Below, piece by piece: positions 17,240 to 26,357 of a stretch of 64,000 nucleotides of DNA. Location of the stretch: positions 266,761 to 330,760 of the forward strand of contig BPJU01000006.1 in NCBI GenBank assembly GCA_026004775.1. Reading direction: 5' to 3'. Below the pieces are notes generated by a model that worked only from the letters and a program-made list of their open reading frames with translations, did no database searches and was not told the DNA's origin. A program made the position numbers and the translations under genes. Every line of letters starts with the position of its first letter. The first letter of the stretch is position 1. Origin of the DNA: Pirellulaceae bacterium. Lineage in GTDB: Bacteria; Planctomycetota; Planctomycetia; Pirellulales; Pirellulaceae.

Positions 17240-20200
17240 TTATTCGTCGGCGTGAAAGGCGCAAAACTCATCGTCCCGCGGCCAAAGATGCGAATCGTCT
17301 CTCGGGGTGCCCGACTCACTTCGAGGCGTTTCGCCGGACTGGAGGATCTTTTGGATCAGGGCGTTGCGCATACGCTGCACCTCCTGTTGCATCAGGCGAT
17401 CTTCTTCCCGATCGAAGTATTTTCGCCCGTCGATCCAGGTTTGTTCACACCGAGAGAGGGTGGAAAGAGGCGGGCCGCTCCAGATGACAAAATCCGCATG
17501 CTTGCCAGGTTCCAGTGATCCGACCCACTGGTCGATCCGCAATTGCCGAGCTGGGTTCAACGTGACGAACTTCAACGCCTCTTCGGGCGAAACGCCTCCG
17601 TATTTGATCGCCTTGGCGGCTTCGTGGTTCAGATGTCGAGCCAGTTCACGGTCATCCGAGTTGAACGAGACGACGACGCCGGCTCGGTGCATCAGCGCCC
17701 CGTTGTAGGGAATGGCGTCGTAAACTTCGAATTTGTAGGCCCACCAGTCGGCGAAAGCGGACGCGGTGGCGCCGTGACGAGCCAGCACGTCGGCCACCTT
17801 GTAGCCTTCGAGAATATGCTGGAGAGTGCCGACCGTGACCTGGAAATCCTCCAACACGCGCAAAAATGCGACGATTTCGTCCTGCCGGTAACTATGGCAA
17901 TGGACCCAGCGTTTACCCTCCAATACTTCCGCGATGGCGTCCAGTTCCAGATCGCGGCGCGGCGGAGGACCCGCCGGGTTCTGCAACCACTGCTGCCACT
18001 TCTGGCGGTACTCTCGAGCCGCTTGAAAAGTGTCACGTATGATCTGCTCGACTCCCATCCGGGATTGCGGGTAGCGGGTGGAAGGGGTCGGCGAGTTGCT
18101 GCGTTTGACATTTTCGCCCAGAGCAAATTTGATGCCCGGCGGCGCCTCGCGGAACTTCAACTCTTCGGGTAATGCTCCCCACCGCAGTTTGATCACCTGG
18201 TTTTGCCCGCCAATAGGATTGGCCGAACCGTGCAGGATATTGGCCGCAGTTACTCCGCCGGCCAACTGGCGATAGATGCTAATGTCATCGCAATCCAGGA
18301 AGTCTTCGATGCGCACTTCAGCCGTAACTGCCTGCCCGGACTCGTTGACACCGCCGTCGGTCGCCATGTGTGAATGGCAATCGATGATGCCGGGCGTGAT
18401 ATGTTTACCCTGCAGGTCAATCACCACGGCACCGGGCGGGACGGGGATGTGGCGGCCGACAGCCAGTATCCGGCCCTCGCCGATCAACAGCGACGCATTT
18501 TTCAGAATCCCCTCCGGCCCACACGTCCAAATCGTGGCGCCGGTAAACAGCAACCGCTCCGGCTGCTCGGGCGGTTCTCTGTGGCCGTAGGCTCCCAAAG
18601 GATAATTCACCTCGAAAAGAGCCCGCTGAGGTGCTTCGGATTTCGTCGTGTCCTGAGCTGGTTGGGCCGGAGTTTCGGCGGCAGCTTCCTGCCGCTGGGC
18701 TTCCACGGGAGTGCGAGAGCCGTCGGGCCATTCTACGAAGCCGGTCCAACGCGCGGGTTTGTCGGCAGCCTGCTCCAACAATACTGACAGCCGAGCCGTC
18801 CCGTCGTAACCGAACGCCGCGGCAGGGAACGTCGCACCCAACCGCTCGTCTTGCATGCCGACTCGATCGAGTTTCACAACCGTTTCGTTTTCGCCTTCTG
18901 CGGCTGCCGGAAGGCGAATCTCGCCCGCCAGTCGCTCCAGAGTCCCCGAGATGGCCCATAGGGAGCCGTCCAATTTGCGCTGGGACTTGGCCCGCACCAG
19001 CCATCGGCCGCGAGGGTCGATCGGCGGCGGGGTGTCGAAGCGAAATCGCTCGCCGTCGATCCACGTCTCCAACACCTTGGCATCGCTTTTGAAAAGGTCA
19101 CCGTCGGCAATCACCAGATGCGCGTATTTTCCCGCAGCCAGCGTTCCCAAGCGGTCTGAGACACCGAAGAGCTCCGCTGGTCGAAGTGTCAAAGCCCGCA
19201 GCGCCTCGTCGGCATCCAACCCTCGCCGTACCGCTTTTCGGACCGCAGACCAGAAGTCTTTCAGGGATCGGAGCCCATCGGTCGTCAGGGCGATCGGGAC
19301 ACCGGCGGCGACCAGACGTGCGGGATTTTCAGGAGCCAGGTCCCAGTGCAGCATCTGTTCCAGAGTTGTCGAGAGCGCCGCCTCGGGCGTCGTCACGTTG
19401 GGCGGACTGGGAAAGTCGATCGGAACCAGAATCGGCACGCCCAGCGCCCGAATCGCCTCCAATCTCCGATACTCATTGCCCGAGCCGCGCAACAGGTAGC
19501 GAAGCTGGAACTCGGCCGCAAATTTGGCCGCTCGCAGACAGAACAGTTCGTTCGGGGCATCGATCACCACCAGTCCTTCCTGGTGCAAATAGGGCAACAA
19601 GGCATTCAAAGCGTCGTTGGTTTCGGGAGCCTGGTCGCCGGAGAATCCGCGATGTTGGGAGGCCAGTTCATACCAGCGCGCGTCGTACATCGCCTGCCGC
19701 GCCAGGGCGACGGCTCCCATGGGGGAATTGGGATACGAGCGATCCGGGCGGCCGAAAGGAATCGTAAGCCGCACGTGAAGCGCCACGTCAGGCTTCAGGA
19801 TGGCTCGGTCGGCGGCATGGCCGGCCGTGGTCACCAGAGCGCTACGGCCTTTGAAGATGCCGCCCTGCGGTGCCAGCAGCCGAACGGTGATGCCTTGGCG
19901 GCGCCGTGCCTCATCCGTCGCGGCATCCGTCTGATACAGCGACGCCACCGACAATTGCGGGCGAATCTCCGCGTTCCAATACGGCGCCCCCTGGTCGTTA
20001 TTCCAGGAAAAGGCGGCTTCCGAATAGGCATCGATCAGTCCCGGATACGCCGTCTTGCCGTTCATGTCGATGCGCGTGGCGTCCGCCGGCACCGGCACGT
20101 CGGCCCCCACCGCTTCAATGTAGCGGCCGTTAATCAGCAGCGTCCCCTTTTCTATCACCTGTCCCGGAGCCACTACCAGTCTCAGGTTCACTAACGCCAC

Positions 20201-20362
20201 ACGCGGCACAGGTTTGTCCCGCAGACCTTCGGGCGGACGCAAACTGCTTTGGGCTGCAAGCTCGGTATGGCTCACCATGAGCTGTCCGGCAATCAGTAGT
20301 GGTCCCACGAGAATCATTAGGGGTGCCGCGATTCGCTTTCTGTCATGGTGCACGGTTTTCAT
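17240..20362 (-). CDS. exported tandem amidohydrolase, inactive half plus active half
   Basis: A 1040-residue protein with a signal segment (PLMILVGPLLIAGQLMV). The first half (about 40-440) is an amidohydrolase-like domain whose metal motif is changed to YPGLIDAYSEAAF, lacking both His, yet it ends normally (LAAGKYAHLVIADGDLF). A beta-rich linker of about 150 residues follows. The second half (about 600-1000) has the intact TPGIIDCHSHMATDGG, HCHSYR, TLQHILEGYKV, SFNSDDRE and LEPGKHADFVIWSG. So one half can bind metals and the other cannot. It probably hydrolyses a cyclic amide or peptide-like substrate outside the cytoplasm; the substrate is unknown. Confidence 0.82.
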   Translation of the reverse strand: MKTVHHDRKRIAAPLMILVGPLLIAGQLMVSHTELAAQSSLRPPEGLRDKPVPRVALVNLRLVVAPGQVIEKGTLLINGRYIEAVGADVPVPADATRIDMNGKTAYPGLIDAYSEAAFSWNNDQGAPYWNAEIRPQLSVASLYQTDAATDEARRRQGITVRLLAPQGGIFKGRSALVTTAGHAADRAILKPDVALHVRLTIPFGRPDRSYPNSPMGAVALARQAMYDARWYELASQHRGFSGDQAPETNDALNALLPYLHQEGLVVIDAPNELFCLRAAKFAAEFQLRYLLRGSGNEYRRLEAIRALGVPILVPIDFPSPPNVTTPEAALSTTLEQMLHWDLAPENPARLVAAGVPIALTTDGLRSLKDFWSAVRKAVRRGLDADEALRALTLRPAELFGVSDRLGTLAAGKYAHLVIADGDLFKSDAKVLETWIDGERFRFDTPPPIDPRGRWLVRAKSQRKLDGSLWAISGTLERLAGEIRLPAAAEGENETVVKLDRVGMQDERLGATFPAAAFGYDGTARLSVLLEQAADKPARWTGFVEWPDGSRTPVEAQRQEAAAETPAQPAQDTTKSEAPQRALFEVNYPLGAYGHREPPEQPERLLFTGATIWTCGPEGILKNASLLIGEGRILAVGRHIPVPPGAVVIDLQGKHITPGIIDCHSHMATDGGVNESGQAVTAEVRIEDFLDCDDISIYRQLAGGVTAANILHGSANPIGGQNQVIKLRWGALPEELKFREAPPGIKFALGENVKRSNSPTPSTRYPQSRMGVEQIIRDTFQAAREYRQKWQQWLQNPAGPPPRRDLELDAIAEVLEGKRWVHCHSYRQDEIVAFLRVLEDFQVTVGTLQHILEGYKVADVLARHGATASAFADWWAYKFEVYDAIPYNGALMHRAGVVVSFNSDDRELARHLNHEAAKAIKYGGVSPEEALKFVTLNPARQLRIDQWVGSLEPGKHADFVIWSGPPLSTLSRCEQTWIDGRKYFDREEDRLMQQEVQRMRNALIQKILQSGETPRSESGTPRDDSHLWPRDDEFCAFHADE

Positions 20363-20484
20363 GGTCTCTCAATTTGTTAGAAGGTTCCTGAACTGGCCTT
20401 TTCAAGACGGCGCCTCACATCCACCCAGACGCCATACTAATCAGTGTGAAGGGCAAGGGAAGAGGTTATTTGGCGGAACGAGCA

Positions 20485-20504
20485 GGTTCGGTGCGCACCG
20501 AGCC
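20485..20504. promoter_or_regulatory. 20-bp near-perfect palindrome
   Basis: GGTTCGGTGCGCACCGAGCC is palindromic except at one symmetric pair, with a perfect 12-bp core CGGTGCGCACCG. It lies in the 340-base divergent region 20363-20702 between the amidohydrolase fusion and the ketosynthase, a suitable place for an operator. Nothing else is recognised in that region. Confidence 0.35.
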
Positions 20505-20702
20505 GCCGACGAGTTCTTGCTTGCGGTAGATTCTGCAACCGGCGGGTGCTGGTGACGTGCAGGACTATCGCCCGACGAAGGTCCGCACGCAGGCCTGGCC
20601 GCCTTTTTCTCAAGGGGGCTGGTTGCCAGGAGCGGTCATCCAAGGTAGAAAACGTCCGACTTGCCGAGGAAATACCCATCGCGTACAGGAAGACTGCGGG
20701 CC

Positions 20703-21938
20703 GTGTCTGGAGTGGATCGCATCGTTATAACGGGAGTTGGCTTGACGGCGCCGAACGGCAACTCACTGGCCGAATTCCGGGAGGCCTTGTTGGCCGGGCG
20801 CAGTGGGGTGCGGCGTTACGAGATCCGCTACGTCGGGCAGACTTTGGCCGGGGTGTGCGATTTTGATCCGTATCGGTATCAAGACCGTCGCGACGTACGG
20901 CGAGGAACTCGAGCCGGCAGCATCGGGGTTTACTGCGCTCGTGAAGCGCTGGCCGATGCGGAACTCGACCTGCAAAAGTTCGATCGCCGTCGGGTCGGTA
21001 TTTACCTGGGGATCACCGAACACGGGAATGTGGAGACGGAAAACGAAATCTATCAACTAAAAAGTTTCGACTACGACGTGCAATATTGGTCGCACCATCA
21101 TAATCCGCGCACGGTGGCCAATTCGCCGGCCGGGGAAGTGGCTTTGAATTTGCAAGTGTGGGGGCCTCACTATACGGTAGGGGCTGCCTGTGCGGCCGGT
21201 AATGCCGGGTTGATTCAAGGAGTGCAGATGCTGCGGCTGGGAGAATGCGACGTGGCCCTGGCCGGCGGTGTCTCTGAAAGCATCCGCTCGTTCGGCATCT
21301 TCGCCGGTTTCCGCAGCCAAGGGGCCCTTGCTCACCACGAAGATCCCACCAAGGCTTCGCGACCCTTCGACCGCCAGCGCACCGGTATTGTGGTGGCCGA
21401 AGGCGGCTGTGTTTTCGTGCTGGAGCGGCTATCGGATGCCTTGCGGCGCGGCGCGCGGATCTACGGCGAAGTGCTCTCCTATGCGATGAACACCGACGCC
21501 ACGGACTTCGTGATGCCCAATGCCGAACGCCAAGCCGAGTGTATGCGATTGGCTCTGGAAAGAGCCGGATTGCCGCCGGCTGAAATCGATATCGTCAGCA
21601 CCCATGCCACCGGTACGCCGGCCGGCGATGAACAGGAGTGTCAGGCTCTGCGCACGGTTTTCACGGATTGTCCTAACACCTGGTTTAATAACACCAAGAG
21701 CTTTATCGGTCATGCGATGGGAGCGGCCGGAGCCCTGGAACTGGCCGGCAACCTGCCGTCATTCGTGGACGGTTGGTGCCACCCGACCATCAACCTAGAT
21801 GACCCCGATCCGGCTTGCTGGCTGCCGAATCTGGTGGCCAATCAGCCGCGGCGCCTGGAGCGGGCCCGCTTCATCTTGAACAATTCCTTCGGCATGCTCG
21901 GGATCAACTCCGTAGTCATCGTCGGACGCTACCCGTAA
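20703..21938 (+). CDS. fabF: beta-ketoacyl-ACP synthase II (FabF type)
   Basis: A 411-residue ketosynthase, close to the usual FabF length. The catalytic triad is complete: Cys163 in GAACAAGNAG, His301 in THATGTPAGDEQE and His337 in SFIGHAMGAAG. It condenses malonyl-ACP with acyl-ACP in fatty acid or related synthesis. The GTG at 20703 follows AGGAAG. No acyl carrier protein or reductase gene is adjacent, so it may serve a special lipid rather than the main fab cluster. Confidence 0.87.
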   Translation: MSGVDRIVITGVGLTAPNGNSLAEFREALLAGRSGVRRYEIRYVGQTLAGVCDFDPYRYQDRRDVRRGTRAGSIGVYCAREALADAELDLQKFDRRRVGIYLGITEHGNVETENEIYQLKSFDYDVQYWSHHHNPRTVANSPAGEVALNLQVWGPHYTVGAACAAGNAGLIQGVQMLRLGECDVALAGGVSESIRSFGIFAGFRSQGALAHHEDPTKASRPFDRQRTGIVVAEGGCVFVLERLSDALRRGARIYGEVLSYAMNTDATDFVMPNAERQAECMRLALERAGLPPAEIDIVSTHATGTPAGDEQECQALRTVFTDCPNTWFNNTKSFIGHAMGAAGALELAGNLPSFVDGWCHPTINLDDPDPACWLPNLVANQPRRLERARFILNNSFGMLGINSVVIVGRYP

Positions 21939-22013
21939 ATTGGCCGGCCAAACTGCCGGGAAGCTCCGCCGGTATGGTTTTTCCGGCAGCAGGTTCGGTG
22001 CGGTTCCAAACCC

Positions 22014-22592
22014 CTAGGGGGTCGCGGCCGGCGCTTTGTCGGCAGACGCCGATTCGTCGGTCGTCAGAGGTTTTCCGCAGTTGGGACAAAACTTGGCCCC
22101 CAAACCATGCGGGTTGCCACAATGCGGGCAGGCGGCTTGGGCCAGTGCTTGCTGGAAAACCGGAGATTGCACGTTCCAGTTGAGAATCAGCCACCGATCC
22201 CCTGCTTTCTTGAACGTCACCGTGATGGTTGCCGGCCCTCTTTCAAAATGGGCAGCGTAGGCCACGAAAGCATAACTGCCCGACATGTCCCCGCGGAAAT
22301 TGAACTGCTGGAGTGTCTTTGACTGAAGTGCCCCCAGATAAGTCTTGCAGGCGTCGGCCAGTGCCTGGTACTGATCGCGGGGTACCACCCGCCGGAACTC
22401 TTCCGTAGTGTGGGTGTCGTATGTTTGAGCGAAAGTGCCGTCTTGGATGCGGGCAAACAGCTCGTCGACAACCGGCGACAAGCTCCGATCCAAATTGCGG
22501 TACGTCACATACAACCATGCCCCACCAAACCCAAGGAGAATAATAACCCCAACTACAGCCAGTACGACGATAAGTCCGGCACTCGGTTTCAT
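22014..22592 (-). CDS. membrane-anchored protein with C-terminal zinc ribbon
   Basis: A 192-residue protein. One N-terminal transmembrane segment (LIVVLAVVGVIILLGFGGAWLYV, about 7-29) is followed by a DUF4019/DUF3887-like alpha+beta domain (VDELFARIQDGTFAQTYDT, then VTFKKAGDRWLILNWNV). It ends in a zinc ribbon with CPHCG and CPNCG. The ATG at 22592 follows AGGAG at ideal spacing; an in-frame upstream ATG is not used. Function unknown; the domain order resembles small envelope stress or scaffold proteins. Confidence 0.7.
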   Translation of the reverse strand: MKPSAGLIVVLAVVGVIILLGFGGAWLYVTYRNLDRSLSPVVDELFARIQDGTFAQTYDTHTTEEFRRVVPRDQYQALADACKTYLGALQSKTLQQFNFRGDMSGSYAFVAYAAHFERGPATITVTFKKAGDRWLILNWNVQSPVFQQALAQAACPHCGNPHGLGAKFCPNCGKPLTTDESASADKAPAATP

Positions 22593-22625
22593 GATGAATC
22601 TCCTGTGCCACCCGAACGACAAGCT

Positions 22626-23054
22626 TTACGTTGAACGACGATTGTCCGGTTCCGGTGGATCGCCTCCTCGCTCATCGGAAAGGCTTTTTCTCAAAGACGA
22701 TAACAATCGGCTGCGGGGAACCACCAAGTCACAACCGGCTGACCGTGCCGCGTCCAGAAGCGCTGTATCGACGTGCGGCCCAAATGCCCAAACGGACAAA
22801 CCGGGCTTTGCCCGGCGCCACCGCTCCACAAGCTTGGCTAACGCTTCCGACTGGGGTGCGTCCCAAGTGTGAAGATCGATCACCAGGAGGTCAACATTTT
22901 GGGCATCGGAAGGCTCTTGATCCGGGTCGCACAAGCGGACCGTTATTCGCTTGTCGGCAACAAGTGCGCGTACCTGAGAAGCTATCATCAGGTCTCGTGT
23001 AACAATCAGTATTGCCCCGTGTGCCTGGTTGGATTGAGTCATAAACTTTGTCAA
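22626..23054 (-). CDS. receiver-like (CheY-fold) protein, degenerate
   Basis: A 142-residue protein with alternating beta-alpha units (AILIVTRDLMIASQVRALVAD, VDLLVIDLHTW, KPGLSVWAFG, AARSAGCDLVVPRSRLLSSL) that fit a response-regulator receiver fold. The position of the phosphoacceptor is VIDLHT, so an Asp is present, but the Lys and the acidic pair are unclear. It lies 33 bases upstream of the zinc-ribbon gene on the same strand. No output domain. Confidence 0.5.
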   Translation of the reverse strand: MTKFMTQSNQAHGAILIVTRDLMIASQVRALVADKRITVRLCDPDQEPSDAQNVDLLVIDLHTWDAPQSEALAKLVERWRRAKPGLSVWAFGPHVDTALLDAARSAGCDLVVPRSRLLSSLRKSLSDERGGDPPEPDNRRST

Positions 23055-23267
23055 CCGACACTGAACCGGATAGCCCGTATGTCAGCTTGGCGGGTGGAAA
23101 CGCCTCGCTCACGCCGTTTACCAGACAGTCGTTGGGCCAGCAACACGCACACAGTCGCAAAAGTCATGATAGATGATTGCGTCACCGTCTGCAAATGAGC
23201 CGGTGGGCAGTATGCGGCTGGAACGGCTTAAAACCAGGTGCAGCAAGGCTTCTGGCAGAGGCTCAAA

Positions 23268-23326
23268 TTAGCCACGGAGGACACAGCGAGTGGTATTAGC
23301 CACAGAGGGCACAGAGGGCACAGAGA
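23268..23326. repeat. CCACAGAGG-type short tandem/dispersed repeats
   Basis: Two units starting TTAGCCAC (23268-23287 and 23296-23326) are built of GGCACAGAG-like 9-mers. This style of repeat is scattered in many bacterial intergenic regions. No gene overlaps it. Confidence 0.6.
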
Positions 23327-23402
23327 ATATTTAAGAAAACATTCGGACTGGGCTATTTAAAACCGTCTCTTCGGGGCAGGATGGTGGTTTACCCATTTGG
23401 TC

Positions 23403-23410
23403 ACGTTCGG
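23403..23410. repeat. 8-bp target duplication, left copy
   Basis: ACGTTCGG abuts the left inverted repeat and is repeated at 23624-23631 after the right one. Confidence 0.75.
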
Positions 23411-23623
23411 GTAACCGTTCACGGTTGGCAAATAAAGAAAACGATATTGGTTTAGGGGGTAGCGGAAGTCGCAAGGCGGAACGAGCCCGCGTTCCGCCCT
23501 AAGACTTCCGCATTGAAAAAATCCTCGCGAAGCGTCTACTTTCCGTATGCGGAACACGCAAGTGTTCCGCACTTTCAATGGTGAGGCACCGAACGACCCT
23601 CGAATTCAACCGTGAACGGTTAC
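23411..23623. mobile_element. 213-bp miniature inverted-repeat element, IS66-like ends
   Basis: Perfect 17-bp terminal inverted repeats GTAACCGTTCACGGTTG (23411-23427) and its complement (23607-23623) are flanked by an exact 8-bp direct repeat. Ends starting GTAA with 8-bp duplications are the IS66-family pattern. The inside holds no transposase and contains smaller inverted repeats (GCGGAACG, CGTTCCGC), so it would need a transposase in trans. Confidence 0.75.
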
Positions 23624-23631
23624 ACGTTCGG
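23624..23631. repeat. 8-bp target duplication, right copy
   Basis: ACGTTCGG, identical to 23403-23410. A diverged single end of the same type (ACCGTGAAAGGTTAC) lies at about 23842-23856. Confidence 0.75.
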
Positions 23632-23852
23632 TAATGTGCCGCCAGCGCAAATAATCCGGCCGACAGCGGCACAGTGTAAGCCTGCGCCGACACCGTTCTT
23701 GAGTTGCTCGCAACCAGCGGCCTGAAAGGCCGCCTTTTGTTTAGCCCAGGCCAACGGCCAGGGTGTGAGGAACCGTACGGTCGATTCCCCAGTGTTGCGC
23801 GCAGCCACGTAACGGGTAAATACGTTTCCGTTCCTTTTCTGACCGTGAAAGG

Positions 23853-24029
23853 TTACGGATAAAGTTGATCAAGACCTTCAAGCTGCCGGTCGCGGCCAAA
23901 GGCCCAGTCGCTCGTCGAGCAGTTCACCGCCGCCACATAGCCGTCGTAGCTGCGCGTTTGAAGCTCCTGGCCATATAAAAAGAGAACTGACCGCGGCTCC
24001 TTTGTCACTTTGGCTCGTTGAGCGCACGC
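23853..24029 (-). pseudogene. possible decayed coding remnant
   Basis: An open stretch of 58 codons ending at a stop at 23853 gives protein-like text (RSVLFLYGQELQTRSYDGYV, then DWAFGRDRQLEGLDQLYP). Upstream, protein-like text continues in other frames (DNRLNEFGIEYS), as expected of a gene with frameshifts. No family is recognised. It ends next to the IS66-like single end. Weak support; the rest of 23055-24165 holds no gene that I can defend. Confidence 0.2.
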
Positions 24030-24165
24030 CTAGCCAAGAAAGAAGCGCGCCGCTGTATTCAATGCCGAATTCGTTGAGGCGGTTGTCAAGAAGATTTTGC
24101 GGCCTATCCGAAAACCGCTGGGTCTGCTTATCGATAGGCCCTCGCGCCGGCTGCCGGATAAGCTC

Positions 24166-25800
24166 TTAGCGTCCGGCCAGCAAGCGGCGGGCAGCTTCAC
24201 GAGCCGTTTGCAGGGCGGCCCGCAGCGCTGCATCCGACTCAACCAGCAGCGGCGCGGGGCTGCCGGTCGGACGAGCCGCCACGTGGACCGGAACATCGGG
24301 CCCGATCCCTTGATGGCCGATCGGCTGGCCGCTGGGCGCGTAGTAACGAGCCGTGGTGAGCCGCAATCCCGCCCGCAGCGTCTGAAGCGGAAAAATCCCT
24401 TGCACGCTCCCTTTGCCGAAACTGGGCTGGCCGACCAGTGTTCCGCGCCGCTGGTCGCGGATGGCCGCTGCGAAAATCTCGCTGGCGCTGGCCGAATCCC
24501 GGTCGATCAACACCACTAACGGGACACTCCATGTGCCTACGGCATGTGCCCGGTAGTCATAATCCTCGCCGCTGTTTCGGCCGCGAGTGGCCACGATCGG
24601 GCCTTGGCTCAAGAAGCGGTCCGCCACTTCCACGGCAGCCGACAACAAGCCTCCCGGATTGCCCCGCAGATCGATAATCAGACTCCGCATTCCTTGACGA
24701 TGCAACTGCCATAAAGCAGCGTCGACGTCGCGCGGGGTGGTCTTTTGGAAACTGGTCAACCGGAAATAGCCCACACCCTCTTGCGGGTCGAGCATCGCGA
24801 TGCGTTCGACGCTCGGTACATCGATCCGGCGGCGAACCAGTACCAGATCCTGCTCGTGCCCATCCTGCCGCCGCACCCGGATCTTTACCTGGCTGCCGTC
24901 CGGGCCCCGCAACAGGTCCGCTCCTCGCTCGGCGGTAATCTCTTCCAGCAATTGCCCATTGACCGACACGATCCGCTCACCCGGTGCCAAACCCGCCTCG
25001 GCGGCCGGCCCGCCGGGTAACACCGACACAATCAGCAAACTCCCCGGCTCGGGCTTTATCTCCACCCCCAAGCCGACAAACTGACCCTCGATTTGCGACA
25101 ACAGTTCGTCCAATTGACCGGGCGTCAGGAACGCCGTGTACTCGTCTAAAGCCGTGACCACTCCACAGGTGATCTCCAGCAGCACGGCCGTAGCCGGCGC
25201 CAGCCGCTGCTGTTCGATCTGTTGTGCACAAAAGGCAGCCGCATTATAGAGATCACGGCGGTCGGCCAGCCGAAAACGCGCGATCTGTTGGCGCAACTGG
25301 GCATTGGTCGGGCCGAGCGCTGCCGGAGCCGCCTGCCGGTACAACTGCCAGAACTCCGGTTCCTGGCAAGCCGTTTCCCAGGTACGCCAGCCATGCTCGA
25401 ACAGCTCCGCCCACCGCGGCGGATCGACGTAATAGGTTTCGATTTTCCAAAGTACCTCGTTAAGAAGACTCAAGGCCTGGCGCGTGTCGGCTTGCGCCAA
25501 CTGGCCGAAGGACAGATCGCGGCAACGACGCTGAACGTCCCAATGGACGCGCGCTCGGTCGACGCGTGCTCGCAGCGAAACCGCATCGGGCCATTCCCGG
25601 ATGGCTTGTTCATAATGGAGCAGGGCGTCATGCCAGCGCCGCTGCTGTTCCAGTTCGTCACCCTGCTGGAGTATCTGCCGGACGGCGTCCGGTTCGACCG
25701 CCACTTGTGCTCTGGTCGCAACCGGTGCTGCCTGGAGGCAGACCAGCAACGGGAACAGCCACAGCAGCAATTTCGCACCCCGCACCGCCCATCGGCTCAT
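24166..25800 (-). CDS. S41-family C-terminal processing protease
   Basis: A 544-residue exported protease. The signal peptide is at about 9-30 (LLLWLFPLLVCLQAAPVATRAQ), followed by a TPR-like helical region (LEQQRRWHDALLHYEQAI). A PDZ domain (GQFVGLGVEIKPEPGSLLIV, then GGPAAEAGLAPGERIVSVNG) precedes the catalytic core, with the Ser in DRDSASASEIFAAAI and the Lys in GQPSFGKGSVQ. It cleaves substrates near their C termini in the periplasm. AAAGGATGTGAG precedes the ATG at 25800; longer starts lack the signal. Divergent from the MMPL transporter. Confidence 0.9.
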   Translation of the reverse strand: MSRWAVRGAKLLLWLFPLLVCLQAAPVATRAQVAVEPDAVRQILQQGDELEQQRRWHDALLHYEQAIREWPDAVSLRARVDRARVHWDVQRRCRDLSFGQLAQADTRQALSLLNEVLWKIETYYVDPPRWAELFEHGWRTWETACQEPEFWQLYRQAAPAALGPTNAQLRQQIARFRLADRRDLYNAAAFCAQQIEQQRLAPATAVLLEITCGVVTALDEYTAFLTPGQLDELLSQIEGQFVGLGVEIKPEPGSLLIVSVLPGGPAAEAGLAPGERIVSVNGQLLEEITAERGADLLRGPDGSQVKIRVRRQDGHEQDLVLVRRRIDVPSVERIAMLDPQEGVGYFRLTSFQKTTPRDVDAALWQLHRQGMRSLIIDLRGNPGGLLSAAVEVADRFLSQGPIVATRGRNSGEDYDYRAHAVGTWSVPLVVLIDRDSASASEIFAAAIRDQRRGTLVGQPSFGKGSVQGIFPLQTLRAGLRLTTARYYAPSGQPIGHQGIGPDVPVHVAARPTGSPAPLLVESDAALRAALQTAREAARRLLAGR

Positions 25801-26357
25801 CGGCTCACATCCTTTCTGGTTACACCCATCCGGTTGCAGGAAGACAGAAGGTGGCCACGAGGGAATATAGGCCACGAATGGGAGGTGGTCAAAAAAACGC
25901 GCGGCCGTTTTTCCGACACGGCTCGAACAACCCGTACATCCGCACGCCTCACCGGCCGGTAAGAGCGATCCTGTCGCCCGGAGCATCTGCTGCGGTTTTA
26001 GCGTGCACTCCGGTTGTGCGAGCTTCGCATCGTGCGAGGTGTCGAAGAGGGCAGATTCTCACGACGTCCGGTCGCAGCCTCTTATCGAATCCGAAGCCGC
26101 TCGCGTCTCGTCCTGCTCCAATCCTAGGCGCTGTCCAGCAGGCCCGACAATCCCCGGCGTTCCGAAATAATGGCGAAAAAACTTCTCCACGAGCTTCTCT
26201 CAACCGCCGGCAACGGCACGCCGCCGCCAAGTTAGAGAAGGCGGGCGATCTGGCCAGGCTTGCACAACCGGTTCGCCACGGCTTACCATGCGCCGAAATA
26301 TGGTCGAAGTATACGGCCGAGAACTCGTCCGCCGGACCCTTGCAAGGAGCCACGCCG
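25801..26357. other. 557-base divergent intergenic region
   Basis: Lies between the S41 protease and the MMPL transporter. I see no gene, tRNA or convincing promoter. An open frame continuing upstream from the transporter is rejected because the transporter start has a good ribosome site and the extension overlaps the protease gene on the other strand. Confidence 0.5.

Noticed and set aside
25566..26357. A 264-residue N-terminal extension of the MMPL transporter
   Set aside because: It overlaps the S41 protease on the other strand, has low-complexity composition, and a good ribosome site exists before the ATG at 26358.
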